Source: CAZFQG01 sp964520785
GTDB lineage: Bacteria > Planctomycetota > Planctomycetia > Pirellulales > Thermoguttaceae
NCBI GenBank assembly: GCA_964520785.1
Contig: CAZFQG010000002.1
Coordinates: 1-64,000 of the forward strand
DNA: 64,000 nucleotides
Reading direction: 5' to 3'
Positions 1 to 8,574 of the stretch are shown piece after piece (within the stretch, counting starts at the first letter, position 1; each line of letters begins with the position of its first letter). The notes under the pieces are model-generated. The model had not been told where the DNA came from and ran no database searches. It worked only from the letters and a program-made list of their open reading frames with translations. Made by a program: the position numbers and the translations under genes.

Positions 1-228
1 CGGAAACCCAAAACCGTTCGCGACCGGTTACCAAATGTCGCGATCAAACTCGTATTGAATACACTTGATTGTAATCAAACCAACCGACCGCCGCAACCGA
101 ATGACCGGATTCGAAAACGGCCTCTTCCGGATCGTATTTGGCTTTCTCGGCCGTTTTCGAGTTTCCCGAGTCCCCGCGCGGCGGACTCGGGAACTCATCT
201 TCTTCTCCATTACGGCGCGAAACGGCCG
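1..228. other. Intergenic edge region
   Basis: I see no convincing gene here. It holds a short AT-rich inverted repeat at 65-78 (TTGATT, 2 bp, AATCAA) and a long inverted repeat at 159-196 that is listed separately. The ORFs crossing it have low-complexity Arg/Pro-rich translations typical of chance reading frames in GC-rich DNA. Confidence 0.5.
159..196 (-). terminator. Inverted repeat downstream of the PEP-CTERM gene
   Basis: Arm 159-173 and arm 183-196 (GGACTCGGGAACTC) pair with a single bulged T around a 9-nt loop. It starts about 33 bp after the stop of the leftward gene. No T-run follows on the minus strand, so it may be a Rho-assisted or mRNA-stabilising hairpin and not a classical intrinsic terminator. 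Confidence 0.4.
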
Positions 229-1290
229 CTAACGGCGGCGCCGGCCGATGCCGACAAACAACCCGACCAGCAACAGCACGGCCGCGTCAGGCTCCGGGAT
301 CGTCTCGATAACGACGAGTCCGTAATGGGGGCCGTTCAGTCCTCCATCTCCGGCGGATACCAGTTCACCCAGGTAGGTGCCGGCGGCGACGTCGAACTTC
401 GCGATGGCGTTGTCGTAGTTGCTTACCAGAAGCGTCGTTTCGTCCACGAAGCACATTCCCAAGGGCATATTGATCCCCGGCTCCAGTCCTGCGAAGTCGA
501 CAATCTTCGTGAAGGTCTCCGCCGCGGAAGGCAAGTCGAGTACCCATAGACTGGTCGAGTACTGGTTCGGCGGGCCAGCGTTGGTTACGGCATACAGTTT
601 TCCGTCCGGTCCCAACTCCAGGCTGAACGGAGACCCGAGGTCCGTCTTGAAACCCGTATATATCTGCAACGAATAACTGGAAGTGTTGCCAGTGTCGCCG
701 GTTGCGCGTCGGACTTGTCCGCCGTCATGGTCGATGGCCCGGAAAAACTCCGGTAATCCGGAGGTGGTGTATTCTTGCGGTACCGGTTCGACGGAGCGGA
801 TCACGGCGGCCGGGAAGGGGGTGAAGGCCGGGTCCAGCTCGCCGGGGTTAGCGCTGTCGGGACCGAGAATCCGGTAGACGCACGAGCCGGTCTTCGTCAC
901 GAGCAGGTTGCCGGCGGCGTCGAAGGTCAGGTCGGCGATATTGCGGACGGCCGTGCTGTAGACCTCGAGGAACGTACCGTCGGTGGCGAAACGGAGGATG
1001 CCTCCGGTGTCGGCATTCCCCAAGTCGTCGCGGTAGGCGACGTAGACATTCCCGTCAGGGCCAACCCCCATTCCGGTGGGTTGATTAAGCAGGTTTCCGC
1101 CGACGGGGTCAGTTCCCAGGGCGGCGCCGTCGGCAAAGACGCCTTCGAAGGCGCCGGTGTACGCATTGTACTGCAAGACCTGGTTCGTCTTGTTGCTCGA
1201 TACCAAGATGGCATGCTGCGCGTGTGCCAGTCCCGCGCAGACAAAGAGCATAGCAGTGCCGCAGAGGCAACGTCGGGTGAAGTGCATCAT
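229..1290 (-). CDS. Secreted PEP-CTERM protein with NHL/SMP-30-like propeller repeats
   Basis: A 353-residue exported protein. The chosen ATG at 1290 follows GAGGAGAC at 1293-1300 and begins a signal peptide (basic MMHFTRR, then a hydrophobic stretch ending near GLAHAQ). Further in-frame starts up to 1413 would bury that signal. The body has repeats of the type LxxPxGxxxGPDGNVYVA and DAAGNLLVT, usual in six-bladed NHL or gluconolactonase-like propellers, but no enzyme residues could be assigned. The C-terminus is a PEP-CTERM tail: IPEPDA, a hydrophobic helix (VLLLVGLFVGIG) and RRRR. By family knowledge such tails are cut by an exosortase and the protein is delivered to the envelope or matrix. 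Two operator-like palindromes lie 40-125 bp upstream. Confidence 0.8.
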   Translation of the reverse strand: MMHFTRRCLCGTAMLFVCAGLAHAQHAILVSSNKTNQVLQYNAYTGAFEGVFADGAALGTDPVGGNLLNQPTGMGVGPDGNVYVAYRDDLGNADTGGILRFATDGTFLEVYSTAVRNIADLTFDAAGNLLVTKTGSCVYRILGPDSANPGELDPAFTPFPAAVIRSVEPVPQEYTTSGLPEFFRAIDHDGGQVRRATGDTGNTSSYSLQIYTGFKTDLGSPFSLELGPDGKLYAVTNAGPPNQYSTSLWVLDLPSAAETFTKIVDFAGLEPGINMPLGMCFVDETTLLVSNYDNAIAKFDVAAGTYLGELVSAGDGGLNGPHYGLVVIETIPEPDAAVLLLVGLFVGIGRRRR

Positions 1291-1330
1291 AAGTCTCCTC
1301 CTCAGGAACAGTCGTGTTGCCGGATTGCAT

Positions 1331-1342
1331 ATTGTATACAAT
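1331..1342. promoter_or_regulatory. Perfect 12-bp palindrome, operator candidate
   Basis: ATTGTATACAAT is fully self-complementary and sits 41 bp upstream of the ATG at 1290. A one-base variant lies at 1403-1414. The shape resembles operators of GntR/FadR-type repressors; the regulator itself is not in the window. Confidence 0.45.
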
Positions 1343-1402
1343 CGAAGGCGAAGAACGAAACCGCGAACCACACTCGAAGTTCGCGAATTTCCCTCATTGT
1401 AG

Positions 1403-1414
1403 ATTGTATGCAAT
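1403..1414. promoter_or_regulatory. Second copy of the palindrome (one mismatch)
   Basis: ATTGTATGCAAT differs from the site at 1331-1342 by one base. The two centres are 72 bp apart, roughly seven helical turns, an arrangement compatible with cooperative binding or looping. Confidence 0.4.
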
Positions 1415-1744
1415 TAAACCGCAATACCCCCTGGCCGGTTTTTTCCGATTTGGCTCAAAATTGCCGGAGGACTGCCAAGTCCTGGGGTCTGGATCATTTT
1501 TCGGCCGAGCGACTCCCACAGACGTGAAAAGGCCGGCCGAAAGATATGCCTGACCCCTCTCTTCGGACTTTGCGGTTCTCCGGCGCGACATTGGAAATCC
1601 CGTTGACTTTTTTCCACCGTTTGGGTGGAATAGAGGTTGGATATATATATGTAGCGCCCACGAGGTCGCGGTTTTGCAGGTGGGCGGTGGCGGGCCGGCT
1701 TGTCTTTTTTCCGTATTGACGATGGGCTCCCCCTGGAGAGGAAG

Positions 1745-3571
1745 ATGAAACGTCCTTTGACGATAGACGTATCGAAGAGAAATCGCGGGATTCGGCGGCA
1801 CGCCGAGAGGAGCGCAAGGCACGGTGGATTTACCCTGATGGAATTGCTCGTGGCCACGGCGCTGACCGTGTCCGTATTGACTGCCGTCACCGTGATGGTC
1901 GGCATTCTTGGGCGGACCGTGAACGAGTCCCGCGCGACGCTGGAGATGACGGATCGCCTGCGCGCAGTGACCGCGCGGCTGCAGAATGATTTGGAGGGAG
2001 TTACCGTCTCGGTCACCGCCCCGATCGATCCGGGAATCGAAGAGGGATACTTGAAATACATCGAGGGCAGGAATCCGCTCTTCGCGCAAGACCCCAAAGA
2101 TCCGGGAACGCCTCCGCCCGGCGTATGGCCTCACGCGGGCAACACCGATCAGCCGGGTGCCGCCGGGACGCCTCTGCCGGACACGACGGTCATTGACCAC
2201 AATGATATTCTAATGTTCACGACGCGTTCCAAGGACAAACCGTTTATGGGTCGCGCCTTCGTCCGCTTGCCGAACGGGGATATCCGGCGGCAGGCGGAGT
2301 CCCAAGTCGCCGAGGTCGCTTGGTTCGTCAGGGGACGGACCCTTTACCGCCGTGTCTTGCTGGTTTTGCCGGATTTCGACGCCGACCTGGCGACCGCCGC
2401 GCCGCAGCCGGCCCTTTCGCACAATGATCTGGCCTCCATCGCGGGATACCCGGCCGGAACCCGATTCTCGTTCTACCAGTTCTACGACCTCAGCGTCCGC
2501 CGGCACGACAACGGCACCCCGGATGATTTGTCCGACGACTATTTGATCCTTAATTCTCTCGGCGACCTGACGAAACCGGAAAACCGGTTCGCCCATCAGT
2601 CGGCGCGAATGGAAAGCAAAGTCACGAAGTGGGACATGCCGTTCCACCCGCACGTGTGCGTCATCCGCAGACCGGGCGTCCTTTCCACGCGATTGACCGC
2701 CTGGCATTGGCTGGGACTTCCCACTCTGAAAGAGACGACGCATCCGGGGTGGGGTGTACAAGGGGGCACCGCGTACCCCTCCAACGCCGGCGCGCCGCTT
2801 CCGATGTTCGATTTGACCATCGGCGGGAACAGCATCATGACCGGCAGTGGGACCACGGCGGCCTGGATGAGCAACCCCTATGATCTTCAAGTAAATCCGC
2901 ACCCGTTCGAGCAACAAGACCCGCAATCGGGTTCCCTGATTTCTCCGATCGACACACTCAACGACCCGGCCGGATTGAACCCACCGCGGACGAGGGCGGA
3001 GGAGGACGTCGTCCTGGAAAACGTGGTCGGCTTCGACGTGAAGGCATGGGATCCGGAGGCGCCGGTGCTGCAATACCCAAAAAATCCCGGGCCGGGTGGT
3101 GGGAACACCGTTTTGCAGCCGGGGGACCGCGGGTATCCGGCGTCGAATGATCCGGAATGGGCGAGGATCATTAACGGGACCTCAAGCACGTATGGGGTAG
3201 CCGCCCGGGGAGCGTACGTTGATTTGAACTACGGGCCGAACGCCGAACTCAGTCACTTCTCGGGCGGTTCGACTCCGAAGCTGCCGTTGGGTTCCCTGAA
3301 TCCCGGTGGAACCTACGACACTTGGTCGACGCACTACGAATCGGACGGGATCGACAACAACAACGACGGGCTGATCGACCCGGCAACGGACGGTTTCGAT
3401 ACCGCGGTCGGCGGGAGCACGAATGGGTTGGTCGATGACGTATCCGAGCAGGAAGCGCCTCCTCCGTATGCCCGGCCTCTGAGGGGCCTAAAGGTAACCG
3501 TCCGCGTTTACGAGCCTTTTAGCCGCAACATTCGCGAGGTGACGATTACGCAAGACTTTTCACGGAAATAG
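1745..3571 (+). CDS. Large type II secretion/type IV pilin-like pseudopilin (GspJ/PilW-like N-terminus)
   Basis: 608 residues from the ATG at 1745, which has GGAGAGG just upstream; an in-frame start at 1700 has none. After a basic leader (KRNRGIRRHAERSARHGG) comes the prepilin processing site G28/F29 with FTLMELLVATALT, so mature residue 5 is Glu, the residue needed for methylation and assembly in type IV pilin-like proteins. A hydrophobic helix follows to about residue 55, then a coiled stretch and a long extracytoplasmic domain (about residues 80-608). It is much longer than ordinary minor pseudopilins (about 200 residues), a habit seen in planctomycete H-X9-DG and GspJ-like proteins. An Asn/Asp-rich loop near DGIDNNNDGLIDP resembles a calcium-binding segment. 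It stands alone, without secretion ATPase or secretin genes nearby. Confidence 0.75.
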   Translation: MKRPLTIDVSKRNRGIRRHAERSARHGGFTLMELLVATALTVSVLTAVTVMVGILGRTVNESRATLEMTDRLRAVTARLQNDLEGVTVSVTAPIDPGIEEGYLKYIEGRNPLFAQDPKDPGTPPPGVWPHAGNTDQPGAAGTPLPDTTVIDHNDILMFTTRSKDKPFMGRAFVRLPNGDIRRQAESQVAEVAWFVRGRTLYRRVLLVLPDFDADLATAAPQPALSHNDLASIAGYPAGTRFSFYQFYDLSVRRHDNGTPDDLSDDYLILNSLGDLTKPENRFAHQSARMESKVTKWDMPFHPHVCVIRRPGVLSTRLTAWHWLGLPTLKETTHPGWGVQGGTAYPSNAGAPLPMFDLTIGGNSIMTGSGTTAAWMSNPYDLQVNPHPFEQQDPQSGSLISPIDTLNDPAGLNPPRTRAEEDVVLENVVGFDVKAWDPEAPVLQYPKNPGPGGGNTVLQPGDRGYPASNDPEWARIINGTSSTYGVAARGAYVDLNYGPNAELSHFSGGSTPKLPLGSLNPGGTYDTWSTHYESDGIDNNNDGLIDPATDGFDTAVGGSTNGLVDDVSEQEAPPPYARPLRGLKVTVRVYEPFSRNIREVTITQDFSRK

Positions 3572-3856
3572 TCCCGGCGAGTCCGGTTCTTGCGGCTCGC
3601 TTCCTTTGCGCCTTGGCGATAGGACTTTTCGTAGTGATTTCCCGGGTTCTTGACGGGCCACCGGTTGTCTTTAGTGTGTTCATAGTCCCTGTTTTCTTCG
3701 CAAACTCTCTGCGATTCCCATTTTCTCTTCCCTCTCCCTTTCGCTTTTGGTATCCTCCGCCACGTTGGTTTTGGCCTAAGAAACTGTAGGGATTCTTCCG
3801 ATTGTAGTGATTGAGTCGGACCCTGGAACCAGTATGCCCCGGCGGAAATAGGAATC

Positions 3857-5173
3857 GTGCTTGTGAAGAAATCGCTTTGTTGGCTCATCAGGTCCCCTCT
3901 TTTGTGGGGAGGTCTTGCCGCGTTCGGCTTCTACGCCCTGTTGGATGCGGGCGCCTTTGCGTCGCTGCCGCTGGTGAAGCGGTATGTGGCGAGCCATCCG
4001 GTCGAATATGTGACGACGGTGATGTTCTTCGTCGCCTCCGCGGCGCTGGTGCTGAGGATCATTGATACTCAGGGGCAATGGTGGCGGCTTTGGCGGTCGG
4101 TACGGCTGTTGGGGCCGGTTCCGGCGGCCCCGCAACCGGCCGCGAGCGCCGGCGCGCTCCGCGAACGGCTTCACTCCCGTTCGGGACTGAAATCGACCGA
4201 TGCTCTGGCTCGACGGATGGACGACGTACTCGAACATGTCGAGCGGCAAGGGTCGGGCGAGCGTCTGGACGAACAATTGCGTTATCTCTCCGAAATGGAG
4301 GCGGTTCGCGCCCACGAAAGCGGCGCGTTGTTCCGCATTATCGTCTGGGCGATTCCGATCCTCGGCTTTCTCGGAACGGTCATGGGAATCACCATCGCCA
4401 TCGCCAATTTGGACCCGACGACGCTCGAAGAGTCGATGAACGAGGTAACACTCGGCCTGGCGACCGCGTTCGATACGACCGCGTTGGCGCTGGCGTTGTC
4501 GCTGGTGCTCATGTTCGGAAAGTTCTTCGCGGACAGTCTGGAGTCGCGTCTTTTCGCCGCGGTCGACCGTCGCGCCGACGCGGAGCTATTGGGCCGTTTT
4601 GAGACCGAACCCGGAGGTCCCAACGGAGAATTGGTCGCGATGGTCCGCCGCACGGTGGGCGAAATGGTTCGTGCGACCGAGGCGCTCGTACAAAAACAAA
4701 CGGCGCTGTGGCAGGAATCGCTCGCCGCCGGGGAGAAGCGGTGGAGCGCGGCGGCGGCGGAAGAAAGCCGCCGGTGGCAGGCGGGCCTGAAGGAGGGGCT
4801 CACCGAGAGTTTCCGCGTCCATTCGGAACAGCTCATCGAGGCGGAGAAGCAAACGATCGATAGCAATCACCGGCACTGGAGTCGGGTACAGGAGAGCCTC
4901 GAACGTTCGGCCGCTTCGGTCGTTTCCCTGCAGCAGGCGATGACGACCCAGGCCGAAACCCTCACGAAAACGATCGAGGCCGCCGGTCGCGTGTCGCTGT
5001 TGCAGGAAACGCTCAATAAGAACCTGGCCGCCTTGGCCGGAGCGCACGATTTCGAGAAGACCGTCATGAGCCTGGCCGCCGCGATTCACCTCCTCAACGG
5101 CCGTCTGGGCGATCCGGACGTCGGCCTGTCGCGCCCGCGGTCCGCCGCGGCATCCACGGGAAAGGCCGCATGA
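3857..5173 (+). CDS. MotA/TolQ/ExbB-type proton-channel protein with C-terminal coiled coil
   Basis: 438 residues, inner membrane. Four hydrophobic segments are visible at about 14-34, 52-69, 159-183 and 198-222. The third and fourth match the MotA_ExbB core: GFLGTVMGITIAI and GLATAFDTTALALALSLVL, the latter with the Thr-rich face that lines the ion path in TolQ and ExbB. Residues 225-438 form a charged, Ala/Gln/Glu-rich coiled coil that should be cytoplasmic. The start could be GTG 3857 (weak AGGA) or GTG 3863. The last codons overlap the next gene by 4 bp (ATGA at 5170-5173), so translation is probably coupled. Family knowledge predicts a pentamer around a dimer of single-helix partners; the next two genes supply candidates. 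The substrate or driven process is unknown. Confidence 0.82.
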   Translation: MLVKKSLCWLIRSPLLWGGLAAFGFYALLDAGAFASLPLVKRYVASHPVEYVTTVMFFVASAALVLRIIDTQGQWWRLWRSVRLLGPVPAAPQPAASAGALRERLHSRSGLKSTDALARRMDDVLEHVERQGSGERLDEQLRYLSEMEAVRAHESGALFRIIVWAIPILGFLGTVMGITIAIANLDPTTLEESMNEVTLGLATAFDTTALALALSLVLMFGKFFADSLESRLFAAVDRRADAELLGRFETEPGGPNGELVAMVRRTVGEMVRATEALVQKQTALWQESLAAGEKRWSAAAAEESRRWQAGLKEGLTESFRVHSEQLIEAEKQTIDSNHRHWSRVQESLERSAASVVSLQQAMTTQAETLTKTIEAAGRVSLLQETLNKNLAALAGAHDFEKTVMSLAAAIHLLNGRLGDPDVGLSRPRSAAASTGKAA

Positions 5174-7260
5174 GGCGAACTGCGCGAACCCGAATCATCC
5201 GCTCCTCCGATTCCGGGGGCACGCTTTTCCCGTTCTTGGCCGTGCTCTTGTGTACGATGGGGTCGCTCATAGTCCTGTTGGTCGTGATCGGCCACCAGTC
5301 CCGAATCCGCGCGGCGCAGGAAGCGGCGGTGCAATCCGCTGCGTTGCACGAGAAGGTGGACGAGGAACTCGAAATGAGCGGCTGGCGGCTGGAGCAGCTC
5401 CGCGCGTCGCGGGAGAAGACGGCGGCCCAGCTCACCGAGATGCGGCTCCACCTGAGCCATCTGGAGGATCATGTCCTCCGGTTGAAAGAGAAACAATCCT
5501 CGCTACTCGAGAAGTGGGAGAAGCTCAAGACGTTCAACGCCGGAGGGGAAACCCGAAAAGCCGAGTTGACCCGACGGCTGGACGAACTCCGCGGCGCGCT
5601 GGCGGACGCGAAGGTCCGTGTCGAGGAGGAGCGCCGGCGGCTCCGCGAGGCGCAATCCGCCTATGCGATCGTTCCCTACGAAGGTCCCAATGGAACGACG
5701 CGTCGGCCGATCTACGTCGAATGCCGCCCCGACGCGGTCGTCTTGCAGCCGCTGGGAATCGAATTCACCGCCGCGGATTTCGTCGAACCGCTGGAACCGG
5801 GGAATCCGCTCGACGCGGCGCTTCGGGCCGTCCGCGAGTACTGGGTCATGCACGACGGATTTGATCCGAACCGGGGGGAGCCGTACCCCTTGATTTTGGT
5901 CCGGCCCCACGGGGAGATGGCCTACAATTTCGTCCGCGAGGCAATTCAGTCTTGGGGGTCTGAATTCGGGTATGAGTTGATCGAAGCAGACTGGGATTTG
6001 CGGTTTCCTCCGGCCGAACCGGGCCTGGATCGGGTTGTCGCGCGGGCAGTCGACGCCGCCCGGCACCGGCAACGCGACCTCATTCGCGCGGCGCCGCGGC
6101 GGTACAGCCGGAGCGAGCCGACGGAGTTCACGATTGCGCCGGTCCGCGGCGGACTCGTCCCGATGGGTGGATCACGGGGCTCGCTGGGCGTCACCCCTCA
6201 TAGCGATCCGCGGCGCGGGGGGGATTCTTCGGGATTCGCCCGCCCGGGTGGTTCAGTCGGAAACGGGCCGCCCGAGCGTACGGCCGCGATGCGTGGCGGC
6301 GATGGACTGGGGGCCGGACCTCAAGAGGCCTATCAGGATTTGGATACCGCGCCGCGGCGAAGTTCCGGTCGCGGGGGTTCGGGAAGCGGCACGTACACTA
6401 CGGCCGGAGCCCCGAGTGGCCGGACGTCTTTCTCACAATCCGACGAGGGCGAAAGGGCAGGGGGGAGGAGCGGGTTTTCCGAAACAGGCGAGACTTACGG
6501 CGGCGGATCACGGCCCCAAACCGGTTCCGGGTTCGTCACCTCGCGACAAAGAGAATCCGGCGGGGCAGGGGGGGCGCCCGGCAGTATCGCCGGATCGCCG
6601 GACGGATCGGAACAGGGAACGGCCGCCTCGGGAAGCTCCGGCGGGAGTTGTCCCGCTGGAGGAAGCACCGGTGACACGGCCGTCTCGTCACTGAGCTTTG
6701 GGAGCCGCGATACGGCAAACGCCGGGACACACGAGGGCGCACCGCCGGACGAAGGCACGGTCGGCGTCCATCTCAACCCCGGTACGCAGGCCGCCGCCGG
6801 GGGGCAGCGGTTGCGGCCGGGTGAGTACGTCCCGTCTTCGGGCACGCAGGGGGTGGGAGATACGGTGCCGGAGCGCCCCTCGTTGGCGTCGACGCATCAC
6901 CGCGCGACACGGTCGATCGCGGAGTCGCGCGGGATCAACTGGGGCCTTCCGGCGACATCGGCCGGCGCGATTCCGATCACGCGCCCGATACGCGTGGAAT
7001 GCTACGCGGACCGCATCGTCCTCGTTCCGGAAAAGCGGAACGAACGGACTCGGGAAATCCCGCTCACCGAGCGGACCGTCGACGGGATGGACTCGTTCGT
7101 CAGTGCGGTATGGGAGCGGATGGATTCATGGGGAATCGCCGGACGGGGCATGTACTGGCGTCCCGTTCTGCACGTCTACACGGCCGAGGGGGCCGAAAGC
7201 CGGGCGCGAGACCTGAGAGTTCTCCTGGAAGGGAGTGGTCTGGAGGTGCGGAGGAAGTGA
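5170..7260 (+). CDS. ExbD/MotB-like single-helix partner lacking the channel Asp, with Gly/Ser-rich linker
   Basis: 696 residues. One N-terminal membrane helix (about 19-41, PFLAVLLCTMGSLIVLL) is followed by a coiled coil (about 43-160), an alpha/beta domain (about 165-300, starting RPIYVECRPDAVVLQP), a very Gly/Ser/Thr-rich linker (about 305-590) and a second, shorter copy of the domain start (RPIRVECYADRIVLVPE to the C-terminus). The helix aligns without gaps to that of the protein at 7412, but Ala24 occupies the place of Asp15 there, which corresponds to the proton-carrying Asp of ExbD, TolR and MotB. I infer an accessory or force-transmitting partner in a heteromeric stator. The linker contains copies of the G-rich motif found between genes elsewhere in the window (6453-6467, 6561-6574). 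Confidence 0.65.
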   Translation: MRRTARTRIIRSSDSGGTLFPFLAVLLCTMGSLIVLLVVIGHQSRIRAAQEAAVQSAALHEKVDEELEMSGWRLEQLRASREKTAAQLTEMRLHLSHLEDHVLRLKEKQSSLLEKWEKLKTFNAGGETRKAELTRRLDELRGALADAKVRVEEERRRLREAQSAYAIVPYEGPNGTTRRPIYVECRPDAVVLQPLGIEFTAADFVEPLEPGNPLDAALRAVREYWVMHDGFDPNRGEPYPLILVRPHGEMAYNFVREAIQSWGSEFGYELIEADWDLRFPPAEPGLDRVVARAVDAARHRQRDLIRAAPRRYSRSEPTEFTIAPVRGGLVPMGGSRGSLGVTPHSDPRRGGDSSGFARPGGSVGNGPPERTAAMRGGDGLGAGPQEAYQDLDTAPRRSSGRGGSGSGTYTTAGAPSGRTSFSQSDEGERAGGRSGFSETGETYGGGSRPQTGSGFVTSRQRESGGAGGAPGSIAGSPDGSEQGTAASGSSGGSCPAGGSTGDTAVSSLSFGSRDTANAGTHEGAPPDEGTVGVHLNPGTQAAAGGQRLRPGEYVPSSGTQGVGDTVPERPSLASTHHRATRSIAESRGINWGLPATSAGAIPITRPIRVECYADRIVLVPEKRNERTREIPLTERTVDGMDSFVSAVWERMDSWGIAGRGMYWRPVLHVYTAEGAESRARDLRVLLEGSGLEVRRK

Positions 7261-7411
7261 GGAACGAAGGAAAAAGAAAAGAGACGGTGAGTCAGAAGAG
7301 TAGTGGAAGAGTAGTGACGGAGTCAGCGGTTAGGGGACTCTGCGGAGAAATGCCACACCGAGAGGGCCCGGCATGTCAGCTATTGGAATGAAAAAAAGAG
7401 GTTGAGATACG

Positions 7412-8413
7412 ATGAATCGCGAGCCGGAATCCGTCGGGCAAGACTCGTTTCTCGACGTGGTCGCCAACATCGTGGGGATCCTCATCATCTTGGTGATGGT
7501 TGCCGGGATGCGGATGGCCAGTGCCTCGGTCGAAACGGCCATTCCGGCCCAAATTCAAGAAGCGACACGGAAACTCGAACAGTCGGTGGAGACCGAAAGG
7601 GCCCTGCGGGAGGAGGTCCTCGACCTGGCACGACGAATCCAGTCGACCGCGGCCGGAGCGGAGGAACAGCAGGCCCTCCGGGATGCCCTCGCACGGCATC
7701 TGGCGGAGTGGGAACGGCGGATCGAAGAGAAGCGAGCGCTGCTCGACGTGAATTCGCGCGAGACGTTCGATGTGAACCGGGAACTCGAGGAGATGAAGCG
7801 ACTGCTGGCCTCGTTGGAGAGTGAGGCGGCGCAGCTCGCCGCGACGGAGAAGCCGCCAGTCGTCATCCGAAGCCACTGCACGCCGCTGAGTCAAATCGTC
7901 AGCGGGCCGGAGGCCCATTTCCGTATCAGCGGTGGCCGCGTTTCGTACATTCCTCTGGAGGATCTCCTCCGCGAGTTGAAGAGGGATGTCGAGCCGAAGA
8001 TCCAGCGTCTGCAATGGCAGCAGAGCTTCACCGAGACGCTCGGTCCGATCGGAGGATACCGGATGAAATACACGGTCGAGAGAGTCGAGCTTCCACTGGA
8101 CGTGCAAATGGCGGCCGGGCGGGGCGGTTTCCAGGTCCAACTCCGGAACTGGACCTTGCTTCCGGTCTCCGAGCAACTTGGCGAACCGCTCGAGCGCGCA
8201 CTTGCCGAAGCTTCCGATTTCCGCGCGGCTCTCGCCAAGTATCGTCCGGGGCATACGACGGTCACGTTCTGGACGTACGATGACAGCTATGCCCAGTATC
8301 GCCGTCTCAAGGAAACCCTCTTCGATCTCGGCTATTCCACCGCCGGCCGCCCTTTGCCACAAGGCGTGCCGATTCAAGGCTCGCCCGACGGTTCCCGTTC
8401 GGCGGCGCAGTGA
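7412..8413 (+). CDS. ExbD/MotB-like single-helix partner with conserved Asp
   Basis: 333 residues. An N-terminal helix (about 13-33) reads SFLDVVANIVGILIILVMVAG; Asp15 lies where ExbD, TolR and MotB carry the essential protonatable Asp. A coiled coil follows (about 40-145, Glu/Arg/Leu-rich), then an alpha/beta region (about 150-310) ending in a segment (VTFWTYDDSYAQYRRLKETL) that recalls the C-terminal halves of the domains in the protein at 5170. It lies 151 bp after that gene and in the same direction, so the three genes 3857-8413 look like one module. ExbD and TolR are usually only about 140 residues; the long extension points to contact with the cell wall or an outer component. No peptidoglycan-binding OmpA motif is visible. 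Confidence 0.68.
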   Translation: MNREPESVGQDSFLDVVANIVGILIILVMVAGMRMASASVETAIPAQIQEATRKLEQSVETERALREEVLDLARRIQSTAAGAEEQQALRDALARHLAEWERRIEEKRALLDVNSRETFDVNRELEEMKRLLASLESEAAQLAATEKPPVVIRSHCTPLSQIVSGPEAHFRISGGRVSYIPLEDLLRELKRDVEPKIQRLQWQQSFTETLGPIGGYRMKYTVERVELPLDVQMAAGRGGFQVQLRNWTLLPVSEQLGEPLERALAEASDFRAALAKYRPGHTTVTFWTYDDSYAQYRRLKETLFDLGYSTAGRPLPQGVPIQGSPDGSRSAAQ

Positions 8414-8574
8414 ACCGTTCTCGGTTGTTTCGACCCAAATCCTTCGCACAAAGACTCAAATCCGTATCGACGCTGCGTGGGATTGATCGGGGAAAGGGTC
8501 TACACTTGGGGAAGCCTCGCAGATCACCGAGGATCGCGAAATGGAGTCCAGTCCCCCCAAAAGGCGCCCCGGCT

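Larger units (their letters stand above)
1291..1744. other. Divergent intergenic region
   Basis: A 454-bp gap between the leftward PEP-CTERM gene and the rightward pseudopilin gene. Besides the two palindromes it has TTGACT at 1603-1608 followed by a perfect 7-bp inverted repeat (TTCCACC 1612-1618, GGTGGAA 1624-1630) and a TATATATATA tract near 1640-1650. This could be a regulated promoter for the gene at 1745, but -35/-10 spacing is not ideal. Confidence 0.35.

Noticed and set aside
1612..1630. Intrinsic terminator at TTCCACC-GTTTG-GGTGGAA
   Set aside because: The T-run lies before the hairpin on the plus strand and there is none after it on either strand, so an operator over TTGACT is more plausible.
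3857..8413. Zorya-type phage defence (ZorA/ZorB)
   Set aside because: The MotA-like plus single-helix partner arrangement recalls ZorA/ZorB, but no ZorC, ZorD or ZorE gene is present and the two partners show no peptidoglycan-binding domain. The neighbours are a pseudopilin and a cytochrome.
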